From assembly GCA_934229335.1 (NCBI GenBank), contig CAKQDQ010000127.1:1-6689 (forward strand): DNA of 6,689 bases, in the 5' to 3' direction. The position numbers and the translations under genes are program-made. This document shows positions 6,588 through 6,689 of the stretch, piece after piece; position 1 is the stretch's first letter, and each line of letters starts with the position of its first letter. The stretch comes from an uncultured Prevotella sp. (GTDB lineage: Bacteria; Bacteroidota; Bacteroidia; Bacteroidales; Bacteroidaceae). Under the pieces are notes generated by a model. The model was not told where the DNA came from, did not search any database, and saw only the letters and a program-made list of their open reading frames with translations.

Positions 6588-6689
6588 TCTACAAGATAGA
6601 AGACGCTTATCGCCATATAAAATTTACGGCTATAACGGGGCATCTGCATAGTTCCGTGGATAAAGAAGCTTAAATTTTATGATAATCCA

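Noticed and set aside
6618..6679. TAAAATTTA (6618-6626) and TAAATTTTA (6671-6679) as a 9-bp inverted repeat.
   Set aside because: The arms are pure A/T, 44 bases apart, and pairing does not continue into the flanking GC bases; likely chance in AT-rich DNA.
6630..6689. Minus-strand open frame entering from the right edge, ending YPRNYADAPL then a TAG stop at 6632-6630.
   Set aside because: Only 19 codons are visible with no recognisable motif. A convergent gene would fit the bidirectional terminator, but one open frame of this length is expected by chance.

Overview
The window looks like a Bacteroidota chromosome segment, most likely Prevotella or a close relative. Genes start without clear Shine-Dalgarno sequences. 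The promoters in the divergent gap fit the Bacteroides-type TTTG / TAnnTTTG consensus, intergenic DNA is very AT-rich, and the uronate genes are of the type common in pectin-using gut and oral Bacteroidota. The genus is an inference; the promoter and start-site style is directly visible.

Layout. Positions 1-919 (minus) hold the 5' 306 codons of a PfkB-family 2-keto-3-deoxygluconate kinase (kdgK) that runs off the left edge. Positions 920-1238 are an AT-rich divergent control region with a good promoter for kdgK, a weaker one for the gene to the right, and several short dyads. Four plus-strand genes follow: a LacI-family regulator (1239-2309), altronate dehydratase uxaA (2396-3892), a lipoprotein substrate-binding/permease fusion of a polar-amino-acid-type ABC importer (3910-5397), and its ATPase (5404-6507). 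A perfect 25-bp inverted repeat (6523-6587) forms a strong, probably bidirectional terminator. The last ~100 bases hold no gene I can support.

How the genes work together. UxaA dehydrates D-altronate (from D-galacturonate) to 2-keto-3-deoxygluconate, and KdgK phosphorylates that to KDPG for cleavage by KDPG aldolase. A LacI-type regulator between the two is the natural candidate to control both in response to a uronate-derived signal. The ABC genes lie 17 and 6 bases downstream of the preceding genes and share the terminator, so they are probably co-transcribed with uxaA. Their family usually imports polar amino acids, so the link to uronate catabolism is unexplained.

Most notable points. 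First, the substrate-binding part of the fusion protein appears circularly permuted: lobe 2 plus the C-terminal segment comes first, then lobe 1, which runs straight into the permease. Second, the ATPase carries an extra ~120-residue C-terminal domain not found in ordinary GlnQ/HisP proteins, with a faint resemblance to a degenerate GHKL/anti-sigma-like fold. Together they make an unusual two-gene importer that deserves a closer look.
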